Positions 54,514 through 55,863 of a stretch of 55,863 bases of DNA are shown one piece after another. Under the pieces are notes generated by a model. That model was not told the origin of the DNA, ran no database searches, and was given only the letters and a program-made list of their open reading frames with translations. The position numbers and the translations under genes are program-made. Positions within the stretch are counted from its first letter, which is position 1. Each line of letters starts with the position of its first letter. Location of the stretch: positions 1 through 55,863 of the forward strand of contig CAMDAO010000005.1 in assembly GCA_945888595.1 (NCBI GenBank). The letters run 5' to 3'. Source of the DNA: Chryseobacterium gleum. Lineage in GTDB: Bacteria; Bacteroidota; Bacteroidia; Flavobacteriales_D; Crocinitomicaceae.

Positions 54514-55116
54514 ATGAAAATTGTTAATGTAATTGCAATGTCAATCGTTGGAGCAGCGCTTGCTTCTTTCTCATTAAAGAGCAATGGTGAAGAAAAAAAG
54601 CACCAAAATAGCTACGTTTTGGACCAAGAACATTCAAGTTTAAGTTGGAAGGGTGGTACAAATGATGCTTATTTTCATGTTGGAAAAGTAAAAATCAGTG
54701 AAGGTAATATCGTAATGGAACATGGTGAACTTGTTTCAGGGAAATTTATGATTGATCTTTCAACCATAGAATGCACAGACGCACAATTACCGAAACAGAA
54801 GCAAGAAGGTTTAGCAAAACATTTAAAAGGAGATGATTTTTTCAATATCGCAAAATTTGCATCTGCTACGGTAACGATTGGAAATTATAAAGATGGGAAA
54901 TTAACCACAACAATCAACGTATTAGGTGTTGACATTAAACAAGATATTCCAGTCACTTTTGTTGCCAATGAAAAAGGAGCTTCAATTGTTGGAAAATTTG
55001 ATATTGATTTCACTGCTGCTAATATACTTGGAGTTCAACCACAAGAAGGTGACAAAGAATCTATAAAACCTATTTTTTCATTTGATTTAAATGTAGTCCT
55101 TAAAACAAAAAAATAA
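54514..55116 (+). CDS. YceI-family periplasmic protein
   Basis: The product has 200 residues. A signal peptide spans about 1-20 (VNVIAMSIVGAALASF). The lipocalin-like YceI fold is recognised from YVLDQEHSSLSWKGG near 34-48, the HVGKVKISEGN strand, GKFMIDLSTIECTD and the late FDIDFTAANILG. Family members bind isoprenoid or other lipids in the periplasm; this protein's ligand is unknown. It ends 25 bases before a strong terminator and faces the cyclase gene divergently across the TTACCATGGTAA palindrome. Confidence 0.92.
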   Translation: MKIVNVIAMSIVGAALASFSLKSNGEEKKHQNSYVLDQEHSSLSWKGGTNDAYFHVGKVKISEGNIVMEHGELVSGKFMIDLSTIECTDAQLPKQKQEGLAKHLKGDDFFNIAKFASATVTIGNYKDGKLTTTINVLGVDIKQDIPVTFVANEKGASIVGKFDIDFTAANILGVQPQEGDKESIKPIFSFDLNVVLKTKK

Positions 55117-55141
55117 AGCCCTTTTAAAGAAATAATACACA

Positions 55142-55168
55142 GGGTGAGAAATATTCTCACCCTTTTTT
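55142..55168 (+). terminator. Intrinsic terminator after the YceI gene
   Basis: GGGTGAGAA (55142-55150) and TTCTCACCC (55154-55162) form a perfect nine-base stem with an ATA loop followed by six T. Confidence 0.93.
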
Positions 55169-55181
55169 ATTCCTTTGTAAA

Positions 55182-55802
55182 ATGAAGACAGAAAACCCTA
55201 TTATTTTTGATTTAGGAGGTGTAATTTTAAATTTAGACTACAATCTTACGATCAATGCATTTAAAAAATTAGGATTGGTTAATTTTGAAGAAATGTATAC
55301 GCAAGCGAGCCAAACTAATTTATTTAATGACTTTGAAACTGGGCAAATTTCTTCTCAGCATTTTATTAATTTACTTTTACCATACCTTCCAGCAGGCACT
55401 AGCCCTAACAAAGTTGTTCACGCATGGAATGCAATGATTTTAGACTTTCCCATTGAGCGTTTAAAACTCTTAGAGGAATTAAATAAAAAAAGAAGGATCT
55501 TCCTGTTGAGCAACACCAATGAAATTCATTTACAAGCAGTTGTGAGATCGCTCGCAAAAACGACCAACAGAACTCTGGATAGTTATTTTGAAAAAGTGTA
55601 TTATTCTCATCTATTAAAATTACGAAAACCAAACATGGAAATCTTTGATCTGCTTTGTAAGGAACAAAATCTACCTGTGTCAGATACGATTTTCATTGAC
55701 GATACCATTGGTCATATTGATGGGGCTAAAGCTTTTGGCTTAAATGGAGTTCATTTAAAACAAGGAATAACTCTAGAGTCGCTTTTTGATTTCAAAAAAT
55801 AA
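55182..55802 (+). CDS. HAD-superfamily phosphatase (subfamily IA, YihX-like)
   Basis: The product has 206 residues. HAD motifs are complete: I, FDLGGVILNLD with nucleophile Asp10 (the acid residue two positions on replaced by Gly, as in the DxGGV group); II, LLSNTNEIH near 107-115; III, the Lys of LRKPNMEIF near 147-155; IV, FIDDTIGHIDGA near 170-181. A helical cap follows motif I. It resembles the small-sugar-phosphate phosphatases such as YihX, but the substrate is unknown. Its start follows the YceI terminator, so it has its own promoter. Confidence 0.9.
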   Translation: MKTENPIIFDLGGVILNLDYNLTINAFKKLGLVNFEEMYTQASQTNLFNDFETGQISSQHFINLLLPYLPAGTSPNKVVHAWNAMILDFPIERLKLLEELNKKRRIFLLSNTNEIHLQAVVRSLAKTTNRTLDSYFEKVYYSHLLKLRKPNMEIFDLLCKEQNLPVSDTIFIDDTIGHIDGAKAFGLNGVHLKQGITLESLFDFKK

Positions 55803-55811
55803 GTTTTCCCT

Positions 55812-55863
55812 TTATTTTTTTTCTTGACAAAGTTCGACTAATATGCCGTCCGTTGATTTTGGA
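55812..55863 (-). CDS. mce: Partial C-terminus of a probable methylmalonyl-CoA epimerase gene
   Basis: The last 16 codons of a minus-strand gene are visible before its TAA: PKSTDGILVELCQEKK. This is the typical methylmalonyl-CoA epimerase ending (HPKSTxGVLVELCQ), including the metal-ligand Glu. The rest lies beyond the window. It would interconvert the R and S forms of methylmalonyl-CoA. It is convergent with the HAD phosphatase gene, nine bases apart. Only a short stretch supports this call. Confidence 0.65.
   Translation of the reverse strand, partial: PKSTDGILVELCQEKK

Overview
The window comes from the chromosome of a Bacteroidota bacterium, most likely order Flavobacteriales (a Crocinitomicaceae/Fluviicola-like lineage is my guess, not proven). 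Reasons: low GC; three large secreted proteins with type IX secretion C-terminal signals; a DUF4270 lipoprotein next to a short starch-synthase-like protein and glmS; a phosphoserine phosphatase/phosphoglycerate dehydrogenase fusion; the purH-mreBCD-pbp2-rodA order; few Shine-Dalgarno sites; and several TAnnTTTG promoter boxes. I see no rRNA, tRNA, CRISPR array, prophage or intact insertion sequence.

Layout. 1-4.8 kb: a partial flippase-like membrane protein, panD, the serB-serA fusion, an Lrp/AsnC regulator and a lone CoA-transferase subunit A. 4.8-14.7 kb: a minus-strand envelope block (PBP1A, RodA, PBP2, MreD, MreC, MreB, purH) for cell-wall elongation and rod shape. 15.1-17.9 kb: plus-strand response regulator, dCMP deaminase and S41 protease. 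18.0-22.0 kb: the minus-strand operon starch-synthase-like protein/DUF4270/glmS, diverging from panC. 23.1-36.0 kb: an accessory and rearranged region with two large type IX cargo proteins, a desaturase, queD, an L,D-transpeptidase and an ECF sigma/anti-sigma pair. It also holds three gene remnants: the hppD C-terminus, the comB N-terminus and a CYTH C-terminus. 36.1-41.3 kb: a complete cyanophycin module (synthetase, cyanophycinase, isoaspartyl peptidase). 42.0-44.4 kb: a hypothetical gene, prs and rplY. 44.5-48.1 kb: an MbnH-like diheme enzyme with an MbnP-family partner, then rlmF and miaE. 48.2-53.5 kb: a 1743-residue PKD-repeat surface protein. 53.6 kb to the end: a cyclase-family hydrolase, a YceI protein, a HAD phosphatase and the tail of a probable methylmalonyl-CoA epimerase gene.

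The most interesting signals are: (i) a chimeric scar at 29.5-29.86 kb where a truncated comB is joined to a 172-bp copy of the anti-sigma gene's 3' end, whose differences from the intact gene are almost all synonymous; (ii) a decapitated CYTH gene at the other end of the same segment near 34.48 kb; (iii) the hppD remnant beside a possible MITE-like element; (iv) a REP-like repeat family (shared core GAAGACCGAA) flanking the isoaspartyl peptidase gene; (v) the cyanophycin storage/degradation module; and (vi) the MbnP/MbnH-like pair. All calls come from reading the sequence and translations. No database search was run.
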